A stretch of DNA of 64,000 nucleotides, from assembly GCA_038562165.1 (NCBI GenBank), contig JBCFAO010000002.1:1-64000 (forward strand), given 5' to 3'. This DNA is from WRMS01 sp038562165 (GTDB lineage Bacteria > Bacillota > Peptococcia > DRI-13 > UBA5745). The position numbers and the translations under genes are program-made. The stretch's first letter is position 1, and each line of letters opens with the position of its first letter. The notes beneath the pieces were generated by a model. The model made no database searches, was not told the DNA's origin, and worked only from the letters and a program-made list of their open reading frames with translations. Positions 8,900 to 17,282 of this stretch are shown piece after piece.

Positions 8900-9319
8900 A
8901 TGGCAGAGAAAAAAGAATATCGAATCAAGGTGCAGGGGCAGCTCGTCCCTGTCAGCGAAGAAGTCTATTTGACCTATCACCGCATGAAGCGCCGCGAAAT
9001 TTATCTGGAGGAAAGGGATACGACAAACGGCGTGTTTTATTACAGCGCCCTGGATACGGAGGGAACCAATGGTGAGGATGTAATTCCCGACCTTGTTTCT
9101 CCCCGTGTGGAGGATGCCGCGGTGGACAAGCTGTTGGCAGAAAAGCTCCATCGGTGTCTTGCCCAGCTCACCAAAGAAGAACAGGAGCTAATTTTTACTT
9201 TGTTTTTTCAGAATAAAAGTGAGCGTTAACTCGCTGCGGAAACCGGCATTCCACAGAAAACCATCAATGACCGGCGGCACAGAATTCTGGTCAAACTAAA
9301 AAAACTTATGAAAATTTAA
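8900..9319 (+). pseudogene. Sigma-70-like (region 4) small protein, broken by an in-frame TAA
   Basis: Translation from ATG 8900 (GGAGG 9 nt upstream) gives 109 residues ending in LFFQNKSER and TAA at 9227-9229. The same frame continues after the stop for 29 more codons (LAAETGIPQKTINDRRHRI..., ending KKLMKI and TAA at 9317-9319). That continuation is the helix-turn-helix recognition end of sigma-70 region-4-like proteins carried by Firmicute integrative elements. A single CAA-to-TAA change would explain the break. The truncated product keeps the EEQELIFTLFF helix but loses its DNA-recognition helix. Readthrough or a functional short form cannot be excluded. Confidence 0.75.
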
Positions 9320-9335
9320 AAATAATTCCGCTCAA

Positions 9336-9373
9336 CCCCCTCACGAAATCGGCTTAGTAGTGAGGGGGTTTTT
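9336..9373 (+). terminator. Rho-independent terminator
   Basis: CCCCCTCAC (9336-9344) pairs perfectly with GTGAGGGGG (9360-9368), followed by TTTTT. It ends the sigma-like pseudogene transcript. Confidence 0.85.
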
Positions 9374-9951
9374 CTATTCTCCCTCACAGCTCTTTGAAAA
9401 CTTCATATCCGATGACCTGAATACGTTAGCTGACGGACCCCGAAAGGGAAAGCAACCCCGGAGGATGCGCCAAGACCACCTGTAGGCAGGCAGCAAGAAA
9501 AACGAAATCACTCATTTTTCTGTTCGCTCGTTTCTTTCTGCTCCTATCAAAGACGGCCAAATAAGGTGCAAAGCGGTACCCATCCGACCGGAAAACAGGC
9601 TGTGGCAGCCTGTCTTGCAATGATCCCGTCAGCCTATATTGATACTTCTGTCCAGTCACAGCCCCCCTTGACCGGGGGATCACGCAATGAGGGCAGCCGG
9701 CAGAGATCCTGGCGGGGGTGGAATTCCCATGATGCGGTGAAGCCAGCCGCAGTTCAGGCCGTCGCCTTTGTTGTGCAAGGCATTGCTTTGCACAGTGCGC
9801 TTGGGGAGTAGTGTCGAATTAAGCGCCTTGATTACAGTAAAATGACTTAATGTCAGAAGCGATGGGGATCGCTCTGCCTTCACAGCGGAGCGGTCCCTAT
9901 ATTTGTATCATTAAGAAAAAAGAGGATTTCACATCAAGGAGGTGCAAAGTT
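9374..9951. other. Long non-coding, hairpin-rich region ahead of the toxin/recombinase genes
   Basis: About 580 bp with no convincing gene. It contains several compact inverted repeats: ACAGGCTG-tgg-CAGCCTGT (9595-9613), a CCCCC/GGGGG hairpin near 9663-9678 and AGCGAT-gggg-ATCGCT near 9858-9873. A GC-rich segment near 9430-9475 (GACGGACCCCGAAAGGG) also looks structured. It could be a long 5' leader, a structured RNA, or recombination sites for the downstream recombinases. I see no decisive motif. Confidence 0.5.
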
Positions 9952-10338
9952 TTGGACACAATAAAGCAAGAGATCAGCCGCGGCGATATTTTCTACGCCG
10001 ATTTAAACCCCGTTGTGGGCAGCGAGCAAGGAGGCATCCGCCCCGTACTTATCCTGCAAAACGACATAGGAAACCGCCACAGCCCCACCACCATCGTCTG
10101 CGCCATTACCGGCAGGCCGAAAAAGCCCTTGCCCACCCATGCGGCCATTACCGGAGCCGGAAGACTGTCCAGGGAGTCCTTTGCACTTCTGGAGCAGATA
10201 CGCACCATTGACCGATCCCGGTTTCGGGGCTTTATCGGCAGGCTGGACGAGCAGGAGATGGAAGAAATCAACCAGGCACTTTCTATCAGCGTCGGACTGA
10301 GTCCGGCGATTTTTTTATTTGGGAGGGAAACGCCATGA
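9952..10338 (+). CDS. PemK/MazF-type toxin-like endoribonuclease
   Basis: Encodes 128 residues from TTG 9952, chosen because AAGGAGGTG lies 7 nt upstream; a longer reading from ATG 9850 lacks a ribosome site. The fold markers of PemK/MazF are present: RGDIFYADLNPVVGSEQGGIRPVLILQND at the N-terminus, TTIVCAIT, then LLEQIRTIDRSRF. MazF enzymes cut single-stranded RNA at short motifs. No MazE-like antitoxin (AbrB-type DNA-binding protein) precedes it. Instead a 52-codon ORF overlaps its stop by 4 bp. In Firmicute mobile elements, MazF-like genes next to serine-recombinase clusters are common. Activity as a toxin is inference. Confidence 0.85.
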   Translation: MDTIKQEISRGDIFYADLNPVVGSEQGGIRPVLILQNDIGNRHSPTTIVCAITGRPKKPLPTHAAITGAGRLSRESFALLEQIRTIDRSRFRGFIGRLDEQEMEEINQALSISVGLSPAIFLFGRETP

Positions 10339-10493
10339 CAAATACTCAGGTAGTCGATAACCTCATGTTCGTTGCCGCCCTGCAGCAGCTCGTGCAGCTT
10401 GCGGCCGCCAAGGGCATGACGGAGCCGGAAATCGAAAAGGTCAAAAAAGACCTGGAACGCAGGCTGCGGCCCACCATTATTGCCCCCTGCTGA
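10335..10493 (+). CDS. Small conserved-looking protein coupled to the MazF-like gene
   Basis: Encodes 52 residues and overlaps the toxin stop as ATGA, which implies translational coupling. It is mostly helical: hydrophobic LMFVAALQQLVQLAAAK followed by a charged EPEIEKVKKDLERRLRP. I do not recognise the family. The position could suit an antitoxin or a small accessory protein, but antitoxins normally precede mazF and no DNA-binding motif is seen. The gene lies 94 bp before the recombinase cluster. Confidence 0.55.
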   Translation: MTNTQVVDNLMFVAALQQLVQLAAAKGMTEPEIEKVKKDLERRLRPTIIAPC

Positions 10494-10586
10494 ACCCCCT
10501 GTCTTGTTTTCTGTTTGTTTTCAATTATTTAGTAGCTATGTGCAGGGAGGTGTAGTAGTGTATGTCGTTGAAAGGAGGGAAAAAAG

Positions 10587-12167
10587 ATGTTAAACACCAA
10601 TTTAGCATCGGCGGAACCGCCGAAAATCACTGTTATATCAGCAAAATCGCAAGAAATCGCAAAGCTTCGCGTGGCGGCATACGCCCGTGTGAGCAGCGAC
10701 TCGGATGACCAGCAGAACTCCTACATCGCACAGGTGGACTACTACACCAAAAACATTGCCACCCATGAGGGCTGGGAGCTGGCGGACATCTACGCTGACG
10801 AAGGAATCACCGGCCTTGTGGCAAGCAAACGGGACGATTTCAACCGCATGATACAGGACTGCCGGGACGGAAAAATCGACCGCGTCCTCGTTAAATCCAT
10901 ATCCCGCTTTGCGAGGAACACCAAGGAGTACATCCAGTATGTGAGAGAACTCCTCCGGCTGGGCATCTCCATCCACTTTGAAAAGGAAAACATCGACACC
11001 GGCAAGATGACGTCGGAGCAGATCGCCACCATCTACGGCGCCTTTTCGCAGATGGAATCGCAAAACCACTCCAACAATATGCGGATCAGTGTCCGCATGC
11101 GAATGGAAAAGGGTACCTACATTTCGCCTTCAACCCCCTACGGCTATAAGCTGGAGGATCGCACCTTGGTGATTATTCCCGAACAGGCAAAAGTGGTGCG
11201 GCATATTTTCACAGCTTACCTAAGCGGCCAAGGCAAGGACGATATCGCCAATGAGATGAACCGGCTGGGCGTCCCCCGCACAAGGGACCGAAAGGCATGG
11301 TATCCAACCACGATAGGATATATTCTCACCAACATCTCCTACACAGGGGATATGGTTTGGCAAAAAAGTTTCGCCACCAATGACATCCCATTCCGGCAGG
11401 TACGGAATAAAGGTGAGAAACCAAAATACTTCGTGGAGAACTGCCATGAACCAATTGTCACCAAGGATGAATTCCAGCAGGTGCAGAAACTTCTGGAAAT
11501 CCGCGGGGAGCAGGTGGCGGGCACGGTTTCCTCCACACTGCTGTCGAAAAAGCTGCACTGCGGAAACTGCGGAACCCTGTTCCGACGAAAAATCGACAAT
11601 GAAAAGGTCTACTGGACTTGCCGGAGGCATAACCACCACAAAGACCTTTGCCCAGTCTCTCAGGTACCGGAGGAACAAATTATCACAGGGGTCCTCCGAA
11701 TGTACCACAAGCTGAAAAGACACCGTGAGCAAATCCTGTCTCCGCTCTTACATCAGCTCACCGATTTGAGGGAGAAGCAACTCCGCTCCAACCGCAAGAT
11801 AAACGACATAGACAAGGAAATAGCGCAGTTAACCGAGCAGAATCTCGTTCTTGTTCGACTTAAGTCGAAGGGATACGTAGATTCTGCTCTTTTTATATCC
11901 CAAACCGGCGAAATCGACTTCAAGCTTCGGGAACTACGCAATCTGCGCCGCCGCATTATGGAATCCACCGGCGAGGATAAGCAGATCAAGGCTACGGAAG
12001 CAATGCTGGATTATCTGGAGTCCAGCCCTGAACACTTAGAGGAGCTCACCGAGGAACTGTTTGAAATACTGGTGGAGAACATCACCATCCCCTCGGAAAC
12101 CGAGCTGAACCTCAACCTGTATAACGGCCTCACGCTGAAAGAAATCATGGAAAGGACGGTGCGGTAA
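10587..12167 (+). CDS. Large serine recombinase 1
   Basis: Encodes 526 residues. An N-terminal resolvase domain carries the catalytic serine in YARVSSD (Ser36) and the conserved SISRFARN segment near residue 105. The recombinase domain (about 185-300) follows, then a zinc ribbon (CGNCGTLF...CRRHNHHKDLC, about 325-360) and a long coiled coil (about 370-470). Large serine recombinases integrate and excise mobile elements at att sites. AAAGGAGGG stands before ATG 10587. It is the first of three adjacent recombinase-family genes, with one base between this stop and the next ATG. All key residues appear intact. Confidence 0.93.
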   Translation: MLNTNLASAEPPKITVISAKSQEIAKLRVAAYARVSSDSDDQQNSYIAQVDYYTKNIATHEGWELADIYADEGITGLVASKRDDFNRMIQDCRDGKIDRVLVKSISRFARNTKEYIQYVRELLRLGISIHFEKENIDTGKMTSEQIATIYGAFSQMESQNHSNNMRISVRMRMEKGTYISPSTPYGYKLEDRTLVIIPEQAKVVRHIFTAYLSGQGKDDIANEMNRLGVPRTRDRKAWYPTTIGYILTNISYTGDMVWQKSFATNDIPFRQVRNKGEKPKYFVENCHEPIVTKDEFQQVQKLLEIRGEQVAGTVSSTLLSKKLHCGNCGTLFRRKIDNEKVYWTCRRHNHHKDLCPVSQVPEEQIITGVLRMYHKLKRHREQILSPLLHQLTDLREKQLRSNRKINDIDKEIAQLTEQNLVLVRLKSKGYVDSALFISQTGEIDFKLRELRNLRRRIMESTGEDKQIKATEAMLDYLESSPEHLEELTEELFEILVENITIPSETELNLNLYNGLTLKEIMERTVR

Positions 12168-12168
12168 C

Positions 12169-13062
12169 ATGGCATGGCAGAGAAACATCCCCTTCGGATA
12201 TGTGATGCAAAACGGTGAAATCCTGTGCTGCCCCACGGAGTCGGCAGCGGTCAAAGAGATTTTCAGTCTTTACTCCGAGGGGATGGCCTACAGCAAGATT
12301 GCCGATGAGATGATGCTCCGGGGCATTCCCTACCATAAACACACCGACCAGTGGAATAAGCACATGGTCAAGCGCATCCTCGAAAATGAACGCTATCTCG
12401 GTGAGAAGGAGTACCCATCGATCATTGAACCGGAAACCTTTATGCGTATTCAGCTTATCAGGGGAGATAGAAACACCTATACCCCCTGCCCGGAGTATAT
12501 CAAGCCCATCCGCGAAAAGGCGGTCTGTGGTGTGTGCGGCAGCAAGATGATCAGGGATACCAGGGCATCCAGTAAGGTTCGCTGGTATTGCCAAACGGAG
12601 GGCTGTGCCAACCGCCGCTACATAGAGGACGAGGACACCCGCGCTGCCCTGACGGGACGGCTCAACGCACTGGCTCAAAACCCCGACCTCTTCATCTGGC
12701 CCCTCCCACAGCAGGCAGGAGAACTGACACTGGATGCGGCCCGAATCCAGAATGAGGTGATCCGTGAGCTGAACAAAGCGGAGCCGGGTGCGGAATACAC
12801 CAAAATGCTGATACTGGCCTGCGCCGCTGAAAAATACAGCGGACTGCCCGATTATACCCCTTATCACCAAATGCAGATACTGAGGGAGAGAATCACAGAT
12901 CGCCCGATGGACGATGAGCTCCGCAATGAAATCCTCCAAACCGCCGTACAGGAAATCCGGTTTACAGGCGGCGGCTTGGAACTGCGGCTCATCAACGGAA
13001 AAACCCTTGAAGCGAGTGGAAAGGAGATTGGACAATGCCTGCGACAGCAACAAGGAAAGTAA
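12169..13062 (+). CDS. Recombinase-family protein lacking the catalytic resolvase domain
   Basis: Encodes 297 residues. It begins directly in the region equivalent to the recombinase DNA-binding domain (IPFGYVMQNGEILCCPTESAAVKEIFSLYSEG...YSKIADEMMLRGIPYH...VKRILENERYLGEKEYP), continues to a zinc ribbon (CGVCGSKMI...CQTEGCANR, about 123-147) and has no YxRVS catalytic motif. It therefore cannot cut DNA by itself. It lies between two complete serine recombinases, overlaps the third by 28 bp and starts one base after the first. Similar trios occur in Firmicute elements, where the short member may guide or regulate recombination; this role is inference. It does not look like a recent truncation, since its start is well placed. 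Confidence 0.85.
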   Translation: MAWQRNIPFGYVMQNGEILCCPTESAAVKEIFSLYSEGMAYSKIADEMMLRGIPYHKHTDQWNKHMVKRILENERYLGEKEYPSIIEPETFMRIQLIRGDRNTYTPCPEYIKPIREKAVCGVCGSKMIRDTRASSKVRWYCQTEGCANRRYIEDEDTRAALTGRLNALAQNPDLFIWPLPQQAGELTLDAARIQNEVIRELNKAEPGAEYTKMLILACAAEKYSGLPDYTPYHQMQILRERITDRPMDDELRNEILQTAVQEIRFTGGGLELRLINGKTLEASGKEIGQCLRQQQGK

Positions 13063-14654
13063 CGGTTATCCCTGCCGATCCGATATATGCCCAAAAGGAT
13101 ATCCGCAAAAAAGCCCTGCGTGTGGCGCCGTACTGCCGGGTTTCCACCAGCTCCGAGGAACAGCTCGACAGCTATCAGGCGCAGATAGAGTATTACACCG
13201 AAAGAATCTCCTCCCAGCCCGAATGGACCATGGTGGATATGTTCGCGGACGAGGGCAAAACCGCCACCTCCACCAAAAAGCGCAAGGATTTCCTGCGGAT
13301 GATCAAAGCCTGTGAAAAAGGCAAGGTGGATCTGGTCATCACCAAATCGGTATCCCGGTTCTGCCGGAATACGCTGGACGGCCTCGACTATGTCCGCAAG
13401 CTCAAGCGAATGGGCGTCGGAGTTTTCTTTGAAAAGGAGAATGTCAACACCCTCTACATGGACAATGAGATGATCCTCACCTTCATGATGAGCCAGGCTC
13501 AAGCCGAGAGCGAATCCATGAGCGGCAATATCCGCTGGGGTCACCGCAAGAACTTCAAGGACGGCAAGGTCTACTACCACTACGCGGGATTCCTCGGCTA
13601 CCGCAAGGGCGAGGACGATCTGCCGGAAATCGACCCGGAGGAAGCGGAAATCGTCCGCAGGGTTTTCTCCCGATATCTGGTCGGGCACAGCGTCGCTAAA
13701 ATCATCGCTGACCTTGAGGCGGACGGCATCAAAACGGTGCGGGGCAAGGAGAAATGGAATGACGGCGTCATCCGCGGCATGCTTAAAAACGAAAAATACA
13801 TCGGGGACGCCCTGCTACAAAAGACCTTCATCGCAGACCTCTTCACCCGCCAGTCAAAGAAGAACAACGGAGAGCTTCCCCAATATTATGTCGAGAACTG
13901 CCATCCTGCCATCATCGACAAGCTGACCTTCCAGCGGGTTCAGGAGGAAATGGCCCGCCGTTCCAGCCTGAGAAAGGTCAGCGCAAACGCTAAAACCGAG
14001 CTTGCCAAGTACAGCGGCAAGTATGTGCTGACCGAACTTTTATCCTGCGGGAACTGCGGAAGCCCCTACCGCCGTGTTACATGGACGAGGCCGGAGGGCA
14101 AGAAAATCGTCTGGCGGTGCATCAACCGGCTGGAGAACGGCAAAAAGTTCTGCAAGGATTCCCCTACGCTGGAAGAAGGTCGAATCCACACCGCCGTGGT
14201 CTCCGCCATGAACGAAATGTTCAGCCTGAAAACCATGAAATCTCTGCTGCAGGACAGCATCCTGTCCGCCCTTTCAGGGAACAGCGGAGAAACAAGCATC
14301 GCAGCCATCGACAGCAGACTGTCGGAGCTGCGGGCACGGCAATATGAGCTCCTCCAATTCGCCGCGTCTGTGGGCGCAGATTCCACCCAATACGATGAGG
14401 ACTTGAACGAAGTCAGCATGGAGTTTTCCGCACTGGTCTCAAAACGCAGCGAGCTGGAAAAGAACCAGCAGGGCATCGCACAGGCAGACAAACGAGCCGA
14501 GCAGATCGCCGCCGAGCTGGACAAAGTAGACACAGGAATCACCTGCTTTGACGAACTGACGGTGCGGCAGCTCATCGGCGCCATCAAAGTGCTGGATGAA
14601 GATAAACTGCTTATCCGTTTCAAGGATGGAACGGAAATCGAGCAGATCATGTAA
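13035..14654 (+). CDS. Large serine recombinase 2
   Basis: Encodes 539 residues. The resolvase domain has the catalytic serine in YCRVSTSSEEQ (Ser37) and the KSVSRFCRN motif near residue 105. The recombinase domain (about 190-300) includes VRGKEKWNDGVIRGMLKNEKYIGD. A zinc ribbon (CGNCGSPYRRV...CINRLENGKKFC) and a coiled-coil tail follow. It differs clearly in sequence from the first recombinase, so the two are not a recent duplication. It overlaps the catalytic-less gene by 28 bp, showing a single transcription unit. It probably acts with the first recombinase on the ends of the element. Confidence 0.93.
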   Translation: MPATATRKVTVIPADPIYAQKDIRKKALRVAPYCRVSTSSEEQLDSYQAQIEYYTERISSQPEWTMVDMFADEGKTATSTKKRKDFLRMIKACEKGKVDLVITKSVSRFCRNTLDGLDYVRKLKRMGVGVFFEKENVNTLYMDNEMILTFMMSQAQAESESMSGNIRWGHRKNFKDGKVYYHYAGFLGYRKGEDDLPEIDPEEAEIVRRVFSRYLVGHSVAKIIADLEADGIKTVRGKEKWNDGVIRGMLKNEKYIGDALLQKTFIADLFTRQSKKNNGELPQYYVENCHPAIIDKLTFQRVQEEMARRSSLRKVSANAKTELAKYSGKYVLTELLSCGNCGSPYRRVTWTRPEGKKIVWRCINRLENGKKFCKDSPTLEEGRIHTAVVSAMNEMFSLKTMKSLLQDSILSALSGNSGETSIAAIDSRLSELRARQYELLQFAASVGADSTQYDEDLNEVSMEFSALVSKRSELEKNQQGIAQADKRAEQIAAELDKVDTGITCFDELTVRQLIGAIKVLDEDKLLIRFKDGTEIEQIM

Positions 14655-14668
14655 CGGAGGAACCGACC

Positions 14669-15409
14669 ATGATTTATATTACAGGAGACACCCACGGTAA
14701 TTTCCGCAGATTTGAAAAGGAATACTTTCCCGCAGGGCAGAGCCTGTGCCGGGATGATTATATTATTGTCTGCGGCGATTTTGGGATATGGGATGAAACA
14801 CCCCAATCGAACCGGGATCTGGACTGGCTGAACAATCAGCCGTTCACCACGCTGTTTATAGACGGCAACCATGAAAATTTTGACCTGCTGAACCGTTTCC
14901 CGACCGTGAAATGGAAAGGCGGCGATGTCCATCAGGTGCGGGAGCATATCCTGCACCTGATGCGCGGGCAGGTCTTTGAGATCGACGGGATGACCTTTTT
15001 CACAATGGGCGGCGCTGCCTCCCACGATATCAGCGCAGGCATACTGGAGCCGGATGATCCCGACTTCCTGTATCGCAAGCAGGTACTGGACAGGCACAGG
15101 GCGCTGTACCGCATCAACCATATTTCATGGTGGAAAGAGGAACTGCCCTGCGATGAGGAATACGAAACGGCCCTGAAGAATCTGGAGAACGCCGGCTGGC
15201 ATGTGGACTGCATCCTGACCCACTGCGCTCCCGACAGCATTGCGGCACAGGTATGCCATCCCTACAAGCCGGATCGTCTGACCGGCTTCTTGGAAACGGT
15301 CAAACGCCGGTGCAGCTTCGACTATTGGTTTTTCGGGCACCACCATGACAACCGCACTATTGAGGGGCGATTCATTCTGCAATGGGAGCAGATGGTGGAA
15401 ATACAATGA
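14669..15409 (+). CDS. Calcineurin-like metallophosphoesterase
   Basis: Encodes 246 residues with the full metallophosphoesterase signature: GDTHG (residues 6-10), CGDFG near 35, GNHE near 66, a THCAPD histidine near 184 and GHHHDN near 223, which together bind two metal ions. Family members hydrolyse phosphoesters in nucleotides, nucleic acids or proteins; the substrate cannot be told. It begins 14 bp after the second recombinase and is followed with overlap by small cargo genes, so it is probably accessory cargo. An anti-phage or nucleic-acid-processing role would be speculation. Confidence 0.88.
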   Translation: MIYITGDTHGNFRRFEKEYFPAGQSLCRDDYIIVCGDFGIWDETPQSNRDLDWLNNQPFTTLFIDGNHENFDLLNRFPTVKWKGGDVHQVREHILHLMRGQVFEIDGMTFFTMGGAASHDISAGILEPDDPDFLYRKQVLDRHRALYRINHISWWKEELPCDEEYETALKNLENAGWHVDCILTHCAPDSIAAQVCHPYKPDRLTGFLETVKRRCSFDYWFFGHHHDNRTIEGRFILQWEQMVEIQ

Positions 15410-15432
15410 GGAAACATATGGAGGAAAAGAGT

Positions 15433-15690
15433 ATGACGCCGAGAGAAGCGATTGCCAAGACTGAAAGCCTCTGGTACGAAGGGAAATCCCCACAGGAAAT
15501 TGTGGAGTTTCAATTATATGAAGATCGGCTGTGCATGCCTCTGGAGCTTTATCAGGAAGCGGTGGAGAAAGTGCTGGGCCGGCCCGTGTTCACCCATGAA
15601 TACAAAGAGCCTGAAAAGCTGATAGCCGAATATGAGGCTGTCATGGCTGCGGACGGCAGCCAATCAAAACAGGGCCATGAGATGGCCTGA
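15433..15690 (+). CDS. Small mobile-element protein of unknown function
   Basis: Encodes 85 residues (MTPREAIAKTESLWYEG...). GGAGG lies 8 nt before ATG 15433. An upstream ATG at 15406 overlaps the phosphoesterase stop as ATGA and would add nine residues, so the start is not certain. The protein is acidic and helical with no cysteine motif or membrane segment. I do not recognise a named domain. Packing with the phosphoesterase and the DUF4314 gene indicates one operon. Confidence 0.55.
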   Translation: MTPREAIAKTESLWYEGKSPQEIVEFQLYEDRLCMPLELYQEAVEKVLGRPVFTHEYKEPEKLIAEYEAVMAADGSQSKQGHEMA

Positions 15691-15704
15691 TAGGAGGAAT
15701 CGTG

Positions 15705-15986
15705 ATGTTTATGGACCACAAGCAGGTACAACGTATCAAGGATCAATACCCGCAGGGAACCCGCATCCGTTTGATTGGAATGGATGACCCCTATGCCCCC
15801 ATTCTGCCCGGTACGGAGGGAACGGTGAATGTTGTGGATGACATTGGAACGCTTCACTGTACATTTGACAATGGGCGCACTCTCGGCGTCATTCCAGGCG
15901 AGGACAGCTTTTCCGTGATCTCGCGCCCGGAACAGCCTGAGCTGCAGGAAAGCGAAGCCGAGCGGTTCAGCATGAAGATGGAATGA
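15705..15986 (+). CDS. DUF4314 domain protein
   Basis: Encodes 93 residues. The pattern KDQYPQGTRIRLIGMDDPYAPILPGTEGTV...DDIGTLHCTFDNGRTLGVIPGEDSF is the DUF4314 signature, a small beta-barrel-like domain of unknown function common in Firmicute conjugative and mobilisable elements. ATG 15705 has TAGGAGG 7 nt upstream; GTG 15702 is also possible but too close to that site. It lies between other small cargo genes with very short gaps. Confidence 0.8.
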   Translation: MFMDHKQVQRIKDQYPQGTRIRLIGMDDPYAPILPGTEGTVNVVDDIGTLHCTFDNGRTLGVIPGEDSFSVISRPEQPELQESEAERFSMKME

Positions 15987-15998
15987 GGGTGAAATAAA

Positions 15999-16562
15999 AT
16001 GGAAGAAAAAGATTTGCGGGCGGTCTATATAGACCGCCTGAACGCTATGCTTCCGACAGTGGAGTTTGCAAAGCTGGATCACTCCTGCAATTCGGACGAT
16101 TTCGGCTACGCCAAAGAGATACTGAAGCGGATGCATGACCTTTGCATTGAGGTATACGGCACGAACTATTTCGACGACTACACCTATGAAATCGTTGATC
16201 TTCCCGCTGTCATTCGAGGCCGCAACACCGGCCATATCGGGCTGGGCATCGTAACCCTTGATCTGGAGTCCTCCGGCGAGCATTGGGGAACCTTCTTTCT
16301 GACGCCGAAGGGTGTCATTGAACAAGGCGGCGAAAATATCACGGCCGCAGAGTCCAAGTACCTGTCAACCGTATATATTCCTTACGAATACTGGTACACC
16401 GTCCCTGTCGAGGGGGATATTCATGTGGATTTCGACAATGTCCCGTGGAGGGTGCAGGAGCTTCTGAACCATTGCTCTCCGGAACAGCCGGAAATGGAAA
16501 AGGACAGCCAGCAGGCAGATGATCCCAATTCAAATCAGCAAAACGGTCCGGCTATGAATTAG
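15999..16562 (+). CDS. Mobile-element cargo protein of unknown function
   Basis: Encodes 187 residues. The sequence shows a helical first half (LRAVYIDRLNAMLPTVEFAKLDH), a conserved-looking core rich in aromatic and acidic residues (YGTNYFDDYTYEIVDLPAVIRGRN) and a polar, Gln/Asn-rich tail after residue 160. There is no signal peptide or membrane helix. It lies 12 bp after the DUF4314 gene. I do not recognise the family; its context resembles accessory genes of Firmicute integrative elements. Confidence 0.6.
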   Translation: MEEKDLRAVYIDRLNAMLPTVEFAKLDHSCNSDDFGYAKEILKRMHDLCIEVYGTNYFDDYTYEIVDLPAVIRGRNTGHIGLGIVTLDLESSGEHWGTFFLTPKGVIEQGGENITAAESKYLSTVYIPYEYWYTVPVEGDIHVDFDNVPWRVQELLNHCSPEQPEMEKDSQQADDPNSNQQNGPAMN

Positions 16563-16620
16563 TCCCGCATTACTCCCGCTTATAACTTTTCAAACTACAG
16601 GAAACGAATGGAGGAACGAT

Positions 16621-17199
16621 ATGAAGCATATTACAACAGACGAACTCCGTACCATGACAGACCGTGAGGGGCTTGTTATCCAGGGCTGTGGCGGTGACCT
16701 CTCGGAATGGGTAAAGGGCATCAATGAACTGCTGACGCAGGAGGGCATCCTGCAAAACGGCGATACGTTCAAAGATGTTTCCGTCTTTGAGCATAACGGC
16801 TGTACCAATCTGCTGTTTTCAATGGAAAATATGGATCTGGACATAGGAAAGCTCGCCATGTGGCGGCTGCAGAGCCATGCAACCTTTGGCGGCACCTGGC
16901 TGAGTGATTATCTCCCCAACCGGCTGGGTGTCGATATGAACGGGCCGCCTGTTCAAAAGGAAAAACCCGATTGCGCCCTCATCGGTCAGGACGGCAATAT
17001 TTTCAATCTGATGGGCATCGCCGCCCGAACATTGAAGGAAAACGGACTTGGGGATCAGGCAAAAGAAATGCGGGAGCGAATCACCGCCAGCGGCAGCTAT
17101 GACAACGCGCTCTGCATCATCGGAGAATATGTCAACATTACCTCTGTGGAAGATGCCCAGGAGCAGGACTGCGGCTTTGAAATGGAGCAAAGCTACTGA
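16621..17199 (+). CDS. Mobile-element cargo protein of unknown function
   Basis: Encodes 192 residues with GGAGG before ATG 16621. The first half alternates strands and helices (LVIQGCGGDLSEWVKGINELLTQEGIL; FKDVSVFEHNGCTNLLFSME). The second half contains DCALIGQDGNIFNLMGIAARTLKENG, followed by AKEMRERITASGSYDNAL. That second half, with a short DGN loop leading into an amphipathic helix, resembles a small domain repeated in mobile-element proteins. No catalytic motif is evident. It belongs to the same cargo operon as its upstream neighbours. Confidence 0.6.
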   Translation: MKHITTDELRTMTDREGLVIQGCGGDLSEWVKGINELLTQEGILQNGDTFKDVSVFEHNGCTNLLFSMENMDLDIGKLAMWRLQSHATFGGTWLSDYLPNRLGVDMNGPPVQKEKPDCALIGQDGNIFNLMGIAARTLKENGLGDQAKEMRERITASGSYDNALCIIGEYVNITSVEDAQEQDCGFEMEQSY

Positions 17200-17282
17200 T
17201 ACCCTCTTAAAATATCACCGGCAGAGCTGACTCTGCCGGGTACATAAAAACAGGCTTACAACGAGCCGGAAAGGAGAAGCCC

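Noticed and set aside
12145..13053. 302-codon minus-strand open frame across the middle recombinase gene
   Set aside because: It is antisense to a well-supported recombinase-family gene and has no domain or ribosome site of its own.
14066..15121. 351-codon minus-strand open frame across the second recombinase and phosphoesterase genes
   Set aside because: It spans two clear plus-strand genes and reads as low-complexity serine-rich sequence.
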